A stretch of DNA of 64,000 bases from Moniliophthora roreri (lineage: Eukaryota; Basidiomycota; Agaricomycetes; Agaricales; Marasmiaceae): positions 141,551-205,550 of the forward strand of contig LATX02000251.1 of NCBI GenBank assembly GCA_001466705.2, written 5' to 3'. Both the position numbers and the translations under genes were made by a program. The notes under the pieces were generated by a model. That model searched no databases. It worked only from the letters and a program-made list of their open reading frames with translations, and was not told where the DNA came from. This document shows, piece after piece, positions 53,672 through 64,000 of this stretch. Numbering within the stretch: the first letter of the stretch is position 1; every line of letters begins with the position of its first letter.

Positions 53672-55375
53672 TCATTCTTCGTTGAACCACGCTTCCTCCC
53701 ATCCCAGTGCGCTCCTGTCCCAACTTCCAGCAGGTTGACCGTGCACTGTCCAACCCATATAGTTCATCAACACACCTGCTGCTCTCACAAACAACGATCC
53801 GTCCATCTTCTTCACCCCAGGATGTGTCTCCGATCCATCTGTCTCCGTACCGGGAACCCCCCCAGCGGGTGTATCACCATACTCCCGCGCAGCGTAAATC
53901 AATGTACGCATCGTCTTGAGAACATGAGAGTCTGGTGCATAGAGAGAAGTTTCGATGAACGCAGGCCAGGGGTTATAGTCGTCATCCCGAGTGGGGTTCC
54001 CTATGCTCGTACTATCATTTTTGTATGACGCCTCAACCGGGAACGGGGGCCGAACTTTGTCTGACGCGTTCATGATGAGGTCTGCATTGATCTTCGGCCT
54101 GCCTCTCGCTAATACTAGAGAGATAACCACGGGTAAATACGCGCGCAAAACTGCCGCTTTCTGCTTCGGGTCCTCAAGTACCCTGATGTATGATTCCAGG
54201 AAAATGGATGAAGTGACAAGGTGCATGAGGAAGAAGTCCAGTCGGGGTTTGCGGCCTTCTTTACCGGTTGCAAACAGGAGGAGAGTTACTGTCCAGATGT
54301 ATTCTTCAATCTTGCTGTTGATTTCGGACTCGGAAATTTGGAGCTTGGAGGAAATACGTTGGACTTCTTCGGCGCCGCCGTCTCGTAAGGCGTTTTCCAA
54401 CCGGGTGCTTATAAGAGCACTGCTGTCGTAGGGGGGCGGTTTGAGTTTTGGGGATTCGTAGACTTCTCGTAGAAGTTCAAGAACGGATGGACCCCCGGTT
54501 GGTTTGCCATTGGGAATAGTTGATGAGTTAGGTTTGTACTCAAAGATCACAGTTGAGCGAGGGTTTGTGACAGCCGTCTGGGCTAGACCTGCAAGTGCAT
54601 CAGAAGATGACTCATTAGGTGGAGATGGGTCTCAGACCTGTGGCTACTAAGAGGTCGTTCTCAAATTCGAGGCCGTACTGTGTAATCCCAATCTGTTAGC
54701 ATCAATCTTCAGTGTCATATCAGCGATGTGCGTACCCCAATTTGAATAAATGGATGAACGCTGAGGAAGGGAATGTCTATGAAGCCGCGAGCTGAAAGAG
54801 GATCCGATGAACTCACGCGCCGCTCATCAGTCTTGCCAACATATTTGTACCCGACTCGTTAGCAGCGGGCGAAAAGATGTACTCTCCTAACGTCGTCGGC
54901 ACGCCATCTGCTTTGATACACTCTTGAAAAAATTCAAAGAAGCCGCTGTACGCACTTTCGAGCACGATGGGTAAGCGAAGAGCGCACTCTATTCAGGCGA
55001 AGACTTACTTTTGATTCCCAACATACTGCTTCCAGCTGTCCGCAGTTACCTTAATCTCCTTGTCTTGTTCCTCCAAGACGATTGGTCGTTGGTCTGAGGC
55101 TTCATCGTCGTAAATCTTTTGCAGAAGAGCTGGAGTTGCTCCAAGGTCGTAAGCAGCAAGAATGCTGAGCTTAATCATCAGCAGCCCTTCCCGAAGAACC
55201 ATTCTGATACGCACTGATGACTCAAGTGATTATGTAGTCCGGTGGCCCGAAAGAAACAATGATGAGCCTGTGCATCCTTCAGCAAGAGATTCTCGGTAAT
55301 TGTCTTGCATCCCGGCGATGGCCTGGGGAGGTTGAGGACGCCTGCACGCAATAAGCGATGAGAAACAGTAGACAT
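53672..55375 (-). CDS. questin oxidase-like protein (AflY/DUF4243 family)
   Basis: A multi-exon gene starting MSTVSHRLLRAGVLNLPRP at 55375. Conserved segments are HHCFFRATGLHNHLSHHILA (rebuilt across intron 1), AAYDLGATPALLQKIYDDE, VTADSWKQYVGNQ, LIHPFIQIGYGLEFENDLLV and FFLMHLVTSSIFLESYIRVL. Histidines in the HNHLSHH and HLVTSS blocks are the likely functional residues. Family members include GedK/AflY-type enzymes that oxidise anthraquinones such as questin in Aspergillus, but most fungal copies stand alone, and no polyketide or other cluster gene lies nearby here. The actual substrate is therefore unknown. No signal peptide or transmembrane helix was seen. It lies tail to tail with DDI1. 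Confidence 0.82.
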
Positions 55376-58200
55376 GGCGGTAATTGGGAGACCAGTAAGA
55401 TGATTTCAAACTTTTTTGCTGGTACTACATATGGTGGAGGTAAAGGGAGAATGAGCAAGAGGGGGAGCAGGAAAAAATTTAATACATAGCGTCGGAGGGA
55501 ACCAACCATCGCGTGCCAAAATTACCCTATATGGAGGAAGTGACATAAGCAGTAAATGACCGCTCACCTTTCTTTTGCTCCCCAACTTGCCAATACGGGA
55601 TCACCTCTGCCCGATGTATTTGGGTTTTCTGAAGCTATGGGTTGTCTGCAGACTGTCCCGGAGGTGGGAGGACCATAGGTTCTCATGAAATCACATTGTC
55701 ATTCACAATTGACGCCCAACTAGCGCGCTAGCTGCGGTCCCAAGGATTAATGTCAACAACATGCTCATCTTAGTCTCATGTGGGTCCAGAACCCTGGGGA
55801 TAGCAAATCAGGAATCTCAGACACAAAAATTTTACCCAAATCATCGTCCAAAAGCCTCCAGAGCCGGCCAAAACTACTGAAAATTTTTGGGTAGGGATTT
55901 TTTTTTAGTCGGCCTCCGGCCGAACCAGCCAACCACCGGCATATGCCTGGACCGGAACCATGGCCCGCCCCTCCCTTGAGAATGAGGTTGGCTGTGACGT
56001 CGACAGAATACTGGAAACTCATCTTTCTTCTGCGACCATTACAGCTCGTGCCTCATGACTTGCCTCAGTTTGTAATCCCGTTCCGAAACGAGTATTTGAT
56101 CTCGCTGAAGGACTTTCGAAACTCATCCCTGCAAAAGATGCGAAAATGAGGCATTCAGATCTGCGTAATCCAGAGACATTTCCATCCTACGAAGACTGTC
56201 CACCTCATCTCTTCCGAATCATCACTACCACTTCCTTGGCTAGATAATTCAAGCATCACTCCTTGAAGGCATCAATGGTCGCGTCCTGACCGTAGCTTTC
56301 ACATGCGAAGACGAAGACGTGGTTACGAATTATGGCGATTCTCTACGCGAAGCAACGGTTACCTTCTGACGGGAGCATCGGGATACACCAGATGAGCCAG
56401 AATATGTGAAGGTGTGCGTGCATTTGCCACTACTCAACGAGGTCTAACCCATGCATGCTGCCTGAAGACTCCTCAGCATGAATGACACCGCCGGATAAAC
56501 GAATTTTTCAAGGGCACTGCGAAGACGCAAAATTTGTCAGTTTGAGTTTTCTAGTGAGAACCCACCCCTGCACTGTACTAGATGTGACACTGCGTTTTAC
56601 TTGCAGCACGGTGAGTTGCGAGTTTTCCTCGATGTTATCTTTGATTGGGGAGTGCAGCCATGCCAGCTGAAACCTTAGACAGCATATCATCACTGAATTT
56701 GCAAAGGTATCAAGCAATTCGCGAATAATACACAATTTGGGATTAGATGGCTTTCGTGCAATATTTGGAGTCATCTTACGATGCAATGAATTGTTTGGAT
56801 GGAGCTACAGGAGATGATCAGGACTGCAATATGCATGTCCAAGAGGAAGGAGAATACGAGACTGTTGGTGCGTGTGCAATAGACTAGATATCTGATACTG
56901 AATCAAGTCGCCTGTTTTCAGGTGACCGCGGAACTTTAGAACGATACTCACCTTATTGTGACAATCCGAGCTGGAGAAAGGTACCTCCTGCGAGGATACG
57001 AACTTATCGACTAACTTCCACCAGTCGTTCTGGTACATTGTTCCATCATGATCACTCTCGGACCTCACTCATTCATACAGGTGCGTTGATCGCCGATATC
57101 AGAATCAAAACACGATTGCACGATCACCGGCTCAAGAGGCTTGGTTCTTTCAAAACCCGGTGTTTGGAAGGTACGTGTATTAGGGTAGCTTCTCGCACCG
57201 TACAGTCACTCGAGCCAGGAAACCACCAGATTGCTACTGGAAAATATCGCCATCATTCATTGGTTACCTATCATTCCTCTTGCGCCGATTTCATATCTCT
57301 CCCTCTCCTTCGCAAAGCCCAGGATGTGTCACCCCGCTCATTATTACATACCAAGGGGCGCGAGCTTGAACTCAAAGAACACCCAGATGTCAGTTACGTT
57401 GGCCACTATGCCTGGGGAGCCAATTTCGACAGAAGCGGAGGCGACGCCCATACACTAGAAGATATTGATCCCGACTCTGGTTGGATGGCCGCTATCTAAG
57501 CACGGAGACAGAGGAAAGAGAAAGCAGCGGTGACTGAAGACGCAGCCTCACCTGGCTGCACGAACCCTGTTGAAAGCGTCTCGAACACTTATGCGGAGGC
57601 CACTTCCTGGTGGACGTGTAATATGCACCTCAAGTCGTGAAGCTTCTCCCTCGGTGAAACTCTGGTTGTCACTGGATTCACTACGACATCACTGACCCTG
57701 ACTCCAGACCAGGAACATTGAACGTAGATTGCTCACATCATTGATTTCTTCTTTGACAGCTCAAGAGGCGCTGGCTGTAACCTCTCCTTCATTGAGCATA
57801 GTGATTTGGAGTACGCAAAATTGATTCTCAGTGAAGAAGGGGATTCGGACTCTCAGAGAGGTTTCCTGGGGAGAAAGAGATGATTACGCGCTGGTATGGG
57901 GGTGTGGGCCCTTGGGCTTCTTCCAGACGTCTATTCCAATCATCCGTTGTATGCTATTACTGTCGTATAATACTACTTTTTGTATTCTTAATGAATAATA
58001 CCAGCCTTTTGTCGTCTACGGTTTTTCAGATTAACCTGTACCACGGTCACGCAACTCACACGTGTACACCGCAATATCTCCCTTGAGTGTATCTCCCTTA
58101 ATTCTACCTTTTGCGTGTTTCCAACCGCCACTACCACCATTCACTCTTGCTTCGATATTCCCTTACTCGAGCAATCAAGGATACTGATTTTCATTCAACG
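55376..58200. other. intergenic with a possible decayed coding relic
   Basis: Nearly 3 kb without a confident gene. Around 55840-55970 there are short palindromic and low-complexity tracts (a run of nine T, and an imperfect palindrome around catatg). From about 56810 to 57960 the plus strand has protein-like stretches in shifting frames (EGEYETV near 56845; HAWGANFDR-like block and DAHTLEDIDPDSGWMAAI near 57420-57495; GCNLSFIEHSDLEYAKLIL near 57770). They are separated by stops that I could not remove with good introns. It may be a dead gene or a gene with missed introns. Confidence 0.35.
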
Positions 58201-59345
58201 ATGTCCCCAGAAACCAAACTCCTTCGCTCCGATTTCCGCCATCCGAAATCCTTTCCATCCTACACGCGCTGCTGCCCACAAGAAGGGTACGGCTGGTCAA
58301 ACTTCTTCCACCCTACCGATGATCTCAAGCCTCGATTCCACTGGTGCTTCCTTGGGGAGATTATTGAGAATGTCACCGAACAACTCGACCTATGTGCTCT
58401 CAAAGTTCGGGACAAAGATGGGAAGATGGTTCGGGTTATCTTTAACTTTCTCGGGGAGGATATAAAGTCTTTTGATTGGACGAGCGTTCAACTGGGGCAC
58501 AGTATTGCGATCCTGTACCCGGAGCAACGCAGGCAGCCTACCTTAGGCTTCCGAGAAATGCTGGCTGCGGCAGCTAGTGAAGAAGTCGGCACATTTCTGT
58601 TGAAGGAACCTTCTCGGGTTAAGGTACGTCTTTGACTTCTCAAACGCTGAACTCATGAGTGACGACGATTTGAACCGCTAGATTGTGCAATGCGACTTGG
58701 AAATGTTGTTGAATATCAATGACACTGTCGGCCGTGAAACTATCAATCTTCCGGGAATGGTGAGAAAATGCGGGAACTGCCAAGTCGAAGAATCCAATGA
58801 CACGAAGCTATTACGGTGCTCTTCTTGCCAATCCGTTCCTTACTGCAGCCAGGTGAGCTCTGTGTCTCTGTCTCATTCGTAATTTCCTTATTATTGGCAT
58901 CGAATAGACATGCCAGAAAGAATCATGGAAGAAAGACCACAAGCGCTTGTGCCAAGCATTCAAAGACGTCCGTGAGATCAAGACGGGTCGTAATTGGAAC
59001 AAATCGGCGTTCAGCGGGGCTTTAGGCTTCGGGGAAGTGTCCCAGGAACAGAAAGAGACCGCCAAGGACTGGGATGAACAGAGTAACGATGAACAGGAAT
59101 ACGGCTCCAACTATCGTCCGTACTATGGGTGGGATGGTGTCGATGTTGACGCAGACATCGAAGATATATTATGGGGCTCGTATTCTGAAGATGAATACGA
59201 GGGATATGACTCTGATGAGTTTGGGCCTGCTGATAGTGACCCGGATGGTACAGAGGATTTAGGTGACGATGAACCTACATCCTTACCTAAAGTAGGCGAT
59301 TCCCTGGATACATCTAGATCAGAGGGCGCCCAGGTCAAACACTAG
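58201..59345 (+). CDS. MYND zinc-finger protein with acidic C-terminus
   Basis: Exons 58201-58623, 58682-58852 and 58908-59345 give 343 residues. The N-terminal half (residues 1-160) includes DDLKPRFHWCFLGEIIENV and VRVIFNFLGED, a conserved but unnamed region in basidiomycete MYND proteins. The MYND finger begins CGNCQVEE, continues LLRCSSCQSVPYCSQ, and is completed across intron 2 by TCQKESWKKDHKRLCQAF. It has the full Cys/His set for two zinc ions and serves as a protein-interaction module. After residue 235 the chain becomes strongly acidic (SYSEDEYEGYDSDEFGP). The start was chosen at the Met preceded by a plausible leader, since upstream in-frame sequence looks untranslated. Function is unknown; a nuclear adaptor role is an inference. 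Confidence 0.85.
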
Positions 59346-59706
59346 GGAAGTCTTTACGCCGCCAGCTCAGCGCTAACAATCGAAACAAACGGAGAATTGA
59401 TAACTGCAAGTTTTAATATATACCAGTATATCTGTCATAGGAACTTACGATACTAGCTAATATTATATCGCTGGGCCATGTGCATGAATCGTGGATTGAA
59501 GTTCGGCAGCTCTTGTGGGCGCCCATGGGTGCCTTGGGCAATCGAAACACTATGCGGCAACTTGTGCGCGTTATGCCGGCAGAAGCCTTTGCTCCGCATC
59601 CCTGTACATGAAGCCGATGAGACTCGTATTACCCTTCATCCATGCATCCGAGGCCTTATAAGGATTATCAAGAAGCCTTCGAGCCCACCAAACACTCTCA
59701 ACCAAC

Positions 59707-60980
59707 ATGAACCCTCTAACTTTAAGTGTCCTCCCAAGATTATCAACACGGTCGCTGAAGATGGCTATGCCAGCTATGGGGATCGGTGCTCATCGGACGT
59801 TCTTCACTATTATCCAGCAAGGAGAGGAAGGATGGCGGCTCAGGTGCGCATTTTCTCCATAAGTCAGAATCAGAGTTTCACGGATATCGTTTAAGTTTTG
59901 GTCGCAGTCCAACGCAGCTGAAGCCTGGCATGGCCCTGAATATTCCTCTGTACCACGAAATCCGGAAAGTCGACCTTCGAGAATCGTCGATATCTATTCC
60001 AGATGTATTTTCTTTATTTTTTGAAGTGACACGAATTTCGCTGAAGGTATCCTTATTAGCTTCACGGATACACCATCGACAATGTACCCGTCACGCTTTC
60101 TGGTTCCCTCTTCTTCCGGATTTCGGATAGCTACAAGGCTTGCTTCGATATTTCCGATCTCTATAACAATATCAGAAACGCCGGTACATCGTCTATGAGG
60201 GCGGTGGTTGGAACATTCAGCTATGACCAAGTTATCGGTGACCGCAATGGTCTCAATCGCGAACTGAACAGTGTCATTGGAAACTCAATAAAAGTAAGTC
60301 TTAGTCTTCCATAATACCCAGGAAATGCTCCTGATACCTGATTCATTCAAGAACTGGGGTGTGGAAGGAACCAGGTTTGAAGTGCAACAGTTTAAGCCGG
60401 CCAACAGAGAGGTCGAGGTATGCTTTCGTCTCATGTATGCACCATCCCGGACATGACACCAATTATCATTTCACTTGCACAGCGACAACTCGAACTCCAA
60501 ATGGAAGCCGAAAGAAACAGAAGAAAACAGCTGCTAGACACTCAAGCCCAGATCAACGTTGCCGAAGGCCACAAACAACGTGTCATCCTCGAGAGTGAAG
60601 GTCACCTCCAAGCTAAAGCCAACGAGGCTGAGGCGAACTACAAAACCACTGTTCGTAACGCAGAGGCCCGACAACAGCAGTCTATCCTCGAGGCAGCCGC
60701 ATTTGCCAAGCAGATCGAGGAAGTAGCACAAAGTCTCGCGGTTGACAAGGAGAACGTTAGCGCGGAGGACAGGAAGCGTGCACTGGAGGCGTTGGTGGAG
60801 CTTAGGAAGCTAGAGCAACTCAAAGGAATTGCAACCGGCAAGGGAAACTCCACGTATTTCTTTGGTGACCTGGCATCGTTAGGCGGAAGCCCTGCGGCGT
60901 ACAACATTGATTTCGCCCAGAACCGAAAACATAGCATCGAGAATTTGGAGAAGAGCGGTACGGGCCTTACTGGTGTGTAG
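59707..60980 (+). CDS. stomatin-like (SPFH/band 7) protein, probably mitochondrial
   Basis: Exons 59707-59843, 59896-60004, 60060-60293, 60352-60417 and 60483-60980 give 347 residues. The N-terminus (MNPLTLSVLPRLSTRSLK) is basic and lacks acidic residues, like a mitochondrial presequence. The SPFH domain reads RTFFTIIQQGEEGWRLRFGR, KVDLRESSISIPDLHGYTID, NVPVTLSGSLFFRISDSYKA and NAGTSSMRAVVGTFSYDQVI. A long coiled coil with alternating Glu/Ala follows (LELQMEAERNRRKQLLDTQ). Domain order and presequence fit the SLP-2/STOML2 group, which builds cardiolipin-rich scaffolds in the inner membrane. The opening exon is read in a different frame from the most obvious open frame in that region, so simple ORF callers would miss it. 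Confidence 0.88.
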
Positions 60981-61725
60981 ACCACCGTTCCGTGCCTCCG
61001 TCGAATTGCTCCTTGGTTTGTTGATTGTATCTATAGCCGAATTCCCTGTCTTCACCTCCCGTTTGTATGTATCATTGGTAAACTAACCCGACTCACGAAA
61101 AGGACCTGGTTAAGATAGATGTTCCCGCACTGCTCCTCTTTTCCGCGTACTGGAAGATTTCTCAAGACCTTCAATACAGACATCCGTTTGTCTCTCTGAA
61201 TCCCAGTGCTTCGTCCAATCTGTCTAAGCAAACATCGTTTTAGTTCCGGGTCCTTGCCTAATCTGCAGTCCCGTTGTCATTGACTGGTGCACCTCGCGGT
61301 TGCCCTGTCAGAGTATGAAGCATTGAGTCCGGAATAAGGGCAAACCCTTCAGGAGCAGGAATAACACGAGGTACCACCCAAAGAGTTCATATCCTCTCGA
61401 TGTGCCGATAACAAACTAAGGTTATGTTGACGACGCAAAACGCAGAAATCTTGAGCACATAACTTCGCTAGTTTGAATACCAATATCTCATCCGGATAAG
61501 CATGAAGCGTCGTCTATGCTGTGCTCAGCTGCCTTTCAGAATGTACTAGAAGGATGTCAAAAAAAATTTGTACTGCAACGTGCATCTGTAAGGGGATGCA
61601 AGAACGAGCCAGCTTTCTAAAGAAGCGGATAATGAGGTCCAGGGCTTTGGAATTTGTAGTTGCTTGTGCAGATAATGTATTATCGTTATCGTTCCCAGTT
61701 GCAGTATACCTAATAAATCATGTAC
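60981..61725. other. intergenic, no supportable gene
   Basis: About 750 bases between two convergent genes. Only short frames without motifs were seen. Confidence 0.5.
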
Positions 61726-62630
61726 TTATTCCTCTTCACTCTCTTCTTCTTTGTGAAGATGGCTGAGGTAAAGCCCATCGATAGGTCCTATCGTAAACTG
61801 AGTCTCCTTGTAGGCCATGAAAGAAGCAAGCAAAAACTTACTTCCACTTGAACTCGTAGAGTATTGTTTTCCACGATATGCTGAGACGATAGGGCTCGGG
61901 GTCGGTGGCATCGTTGAAGTGGAGGAAGCATTGGTTGCAGCCGATACAGTTGAAGATGGCTGAGGTGGCATAGAGTACCTCACAACACGAGAAGGTGTTG
62001 TTAGAGGCGAAGGAGCATACTTTCCGGGTGTCGAGCCAGCCAATGATTGTGCGAGCGAGCGAGAGGTAGAGAGGGAGAGCGATTTGGAGTTCGAGGGTGA
62101 TGCAAAGACTTTGCTTGGATTAATCTGCGGTCCGAGCATGAGCATACTTCTAATAGAAGGGAGGAAATGGATGCACGTTGGGAGACATGATGCTAAGTGG
62201 TCGTTTGGCTGGTGATGGGGACATTACCAGACCAGGTTTTTTCTTCGTTGGGGATGTGTTGGATGGTGGTAACGGCGCTCGGGGGTATTTGATAGCGTAA
62301 AGACCCTCCAAAATGTTGTAAGAGCATATAGTAGTTATTGCTACTTCTACAATCAGACGTGAGCCTCTGCCAAGGAAGCAAGGTTCAAAGAGACGCACCG
62401 AGTAGAGATATGCCACGCCACCACCAGTCCGTAGGACCTCCAGTGCCATCGTGATTATTGTAGTTTTCTTTCATCACGACACGTATTGACGAGGGTATAG
62501 AGGGCACTGGAAGGAGATATGTTGCGAGACAAATTGTCAGCAAGCATAAAATATTGACTCGAACGCGCACTACGGCCTCAGCCCGCAGAGGTCGAAAGTA
62601 GTTGGATATGGAAGTGATTTTGGACGTCAT
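61726..62630 (-). CDS. probable nuclear pore membrane protein (Pom34-like)
   Basis: Exons 62630-62399, 62346-62177, 62124-61842 and 61787-61726 give 248 residues. Two close hydrophobic helices are present: VNILCLLTICLATYLLPVP (about residues 29-47) and LEVAITTICSYNILEGLYAI (about 77-96). A long Ser/Pro-rich tail follows, with YAPSPLTTPSRVVRYSMP, TPSPIVSAYRGKQ and an acidic end (HKEEESEEE). Two membrane spans plus a tail with SPSPAKRP and PLTTPSR blocks is what I recall of fungal Pom34-type nucleoporins, which anchor the pore in the nuclear envelope. I cannot run a profile to confirm this. Upstream exons may exist, since the minus-strand frame stays open for a few residues before the chosen Met. 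Confidence 0.6.
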
Positions 62631-63120
62631 TCTTGAGGTCGTGGAGGTTCCCAAAGGAGGTTATCTATCGTTCAAGTCAGGTCAATATTCAGCAATAAGT
62701 TGAAGAAAACTGACCAAACTTCCGCACTTAAAGTAGCCAGTAAATTTAGATTTTCTACGTTGCTCCTTGTGCGCAAATATTTAGATAATTGAGAATGAGA
62801 AAAATATAGAAATGAGGATTGAAAGCGAGCTCGTCGTGGTTGAAGTTCAATGTTTTGTGACCGTGACCGCGGCTTTTGCAAGTTGCTTCTGCTTTCCATC
62901 CACAACCCGTCGCCTCAATTCCATTGCATAAATACTGTTCAAAGACTGATTCCAACAATGAAGTGCCATGGCTTGTTCGCCGTTCTATGGCGTCGAGTTT
63001 GCTCCGTCTCAGGACTCTTGAAGCCAACGCAGGAAATCAGCCCTAGGCTATCCTAAGCTTCGGCCGTCGGCATCACCAGGACAACTTTGCTGCTTCTTCA
63101 GGCCTGCTACCTCGGGCTTC

Positions 63121-63305
63121 CAGCTAACCAAATAATCGTAGGCCGCTTCGAAAAAAAAACAAGCACTTCACACACCCACACCATCAGTAGCGCCAAGCGC
63201 CCACAAAGCCCGAATGCCAATAACACATGTGTGCACTGTTTGGCCTTGGGCCACTGGTGTGGGTGTGTGAAATGCTTGAGTGGCCTATGATTATTTGGTT
63301 AGCTG
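63121..63305. mobile_element. MITE-like element with long terminal inverted repeats
   Basis: The left arm (63121-63182) begins cagctaaccaaataat, and the right arm (63256-63305) ends with its reverse complement, attatttggttagctg. The inner parts also pair: cttcacacacccacacc on the left against ggtgtgggtgtgtgaaatg on the right, with one mismatch. The left arm has an insertion of about twelve bases that includes an A run. The arms enclose about 70 bases without coding potential. Size (185 bp) and structure fit a non-autonomous DNA transposon. Flanks (ttc on the left, tca on the right) show no clear target-site duplication. Confidence 0.7.
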
Positions 63306-64000
63306 TCAGGGACAAACCAGCCAGTCTCCAAGACCAAGACCAGCCATGATTTTAGTGCTGGGTATTGAACAGGTCCAGTCCAGTATATTGTACCAAACTG
63401 CTCTGCAGTTTGAGGTCTTTGGTATCATACCATATAACTCAAATAAGGGCTGGTGAGTGGCAGCACCCACTACCTTGGGAATGTGATATCATGCTGTGCT
63501 CTACATATGCACCACACAAGTGCTTGAAAAACATCAAGGCTCAAAGATTAATGATAATAATAACAAGAGGTAATGGATAGGCCTGCAAATCTGAGTTTAA
63601 AATTGGCAGGGCTTACACTATGATTGAAAAAGCCATTTTGGGTGACATGGGAATAATTGGGTGGAGTAAGGGCCATTCCAGCAGTGCCTGCTACCTATAA
63701 TATTGAGCCCCATTGATGTTATTTCCCAACCTCCAGCTTCCAGACATTCAAGATAAAGTGGGAGCAGGCAGCCTTTTCTCACTCTATTTTACACCAAAGC
63801 CAATTTAATCTGCATTGCAAATCCCACCATTGGCACTTTTGCCAGGATCAAATTGGACAAGAATCTTTAGATCTCAGTAGTCAATCTGCAATTTCAATGA
63901 AGTATTTGAAGACGCTGTTGTGCTTTGCAGTTAGATGGAGTATATGAATTGTTGAGCCTTGAAACAATGTGCTGTGTTGGACAAGATGTCTCATGGCACC
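63306..64000. repeat. CpG-depleted repeat-like DNA
   Basis: Nearly 700 bases with no coding potential on either strand. I counted a single CG dinucleotide (near 63912), although G and C together make up a large share of the bases. Such depletion is the mark of old, cytosine-methylated repeats. No element family could be named. Confidence 0.6.

Noticed and set aside
53672..55375. Secondary-metabolite gene cluster around the questin-oxidase-like gene and the methyltransferase
   Set aside because: The two genes are more than 40 kb apart and no polyketide synthase, NRPS, terpene synthase or P450 lies in the window.
55840..55970. Second MITE-like inverted repeat near 55.9 kb
   Set aside because: Only short palindromes (around aaaattttt and catatg) are present. 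No long arms pair as they do in the 63121-63305 element.

Overview
This window looks like nuclear DNA from a filamentous basidiomycete, most likely an Agaricomycete (mushroom-type fungus). The evidence is: almost every gene is cut by many 43-60 nt GT-AG introns; genes are packed a few hundred bases or less apart on both strands; there are coiled-coil F-box proteins of the kind amplified in mushrooms; and the gene content is fungal (GH28 pectinase, questin-oxidase-like protein, Ofd1/Tpa1, Spt3, Yaf9, Ddi1). Exon coordinates were derived by hand from splice signals, reading-frame continuity and family conservation. Nothing was aligned by computer.

Layout. 1-4.4 kb is dead retrotransposon DNA (Ty3/gypsy reverse transcriptase and Ty1/copia relics, minus strand) that is visibly CpG-poor. 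4.6-8 kb holds an F-box gene and a decayed F-box copy. 8-10 kb shows no supportable gene. 10-19.2 kb carries an O-methyltransferase, the cytochrome oxidase assembly factor COA3, a doubtful membrane-protein gene, an Ofd1/Tpa1-type prolyl hydroxylase, an alpha/beta hydrolase and a second F-box gene. 19.3-24 kb has two head-to-head housekeeping pairs: Nop13-like/Sen15 and Arl3-ARFRP1/Vma16. 24.9-27 kb is a 12-exon secreted GH28 enzyme. 27-36 kb has Nop14, Spt3, a vWA protein, a 47-residue membrane microprotein and Yaf9. 36-46 kb is a complete ATR/Mec1-type PI3K-like kinase followed by an RRM-cyclophilin. 46-48 kb is an inverted paralogue of the first F-box gene. 48-55 kb has an Imo32/ABHD11 hydrolase head-to-head with a PCI-domain protein, then Ddi1 and a questin-oxidase-like protein. 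58-62.6 kb has a MYND-finger protein, a stomatin-like SPFH protein and a probable nuclear-pore membrane protein. 63-64 kb contains a MITE-like inverted-repeat element and a nearly CpG-free tail.

How the genes fit together. The core is a conserved housekeeping block: ribosome biogenesis (Nop13-like, Nop14), tRNA splicing (Sen15), Golgi traffic and V-ATPase, chromatin (Spt3 of SAGA, Yaf9 of NuA4/SWR1), DNA-damage signalling (ATR, Ddi1) and mitochondria (COA3, Imo32, SPFH). It is bounded by an inverted F-box pair and by repeat-rich ends. Housekeeping pairs share very short divergent promoters without an obvious TATA box, whereas the O-methyltransferase, the hydrolase and the GH28 gene each have a TATA element close to the ATG.

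I see no new multi-gene defence or biosynthetic system. The most unusual points are several probable GC-AG introns, 5-nt and 13-nt microexons that carry conserved motifs, the 47-residue gene, and the 185-bp inverted-repeat element.
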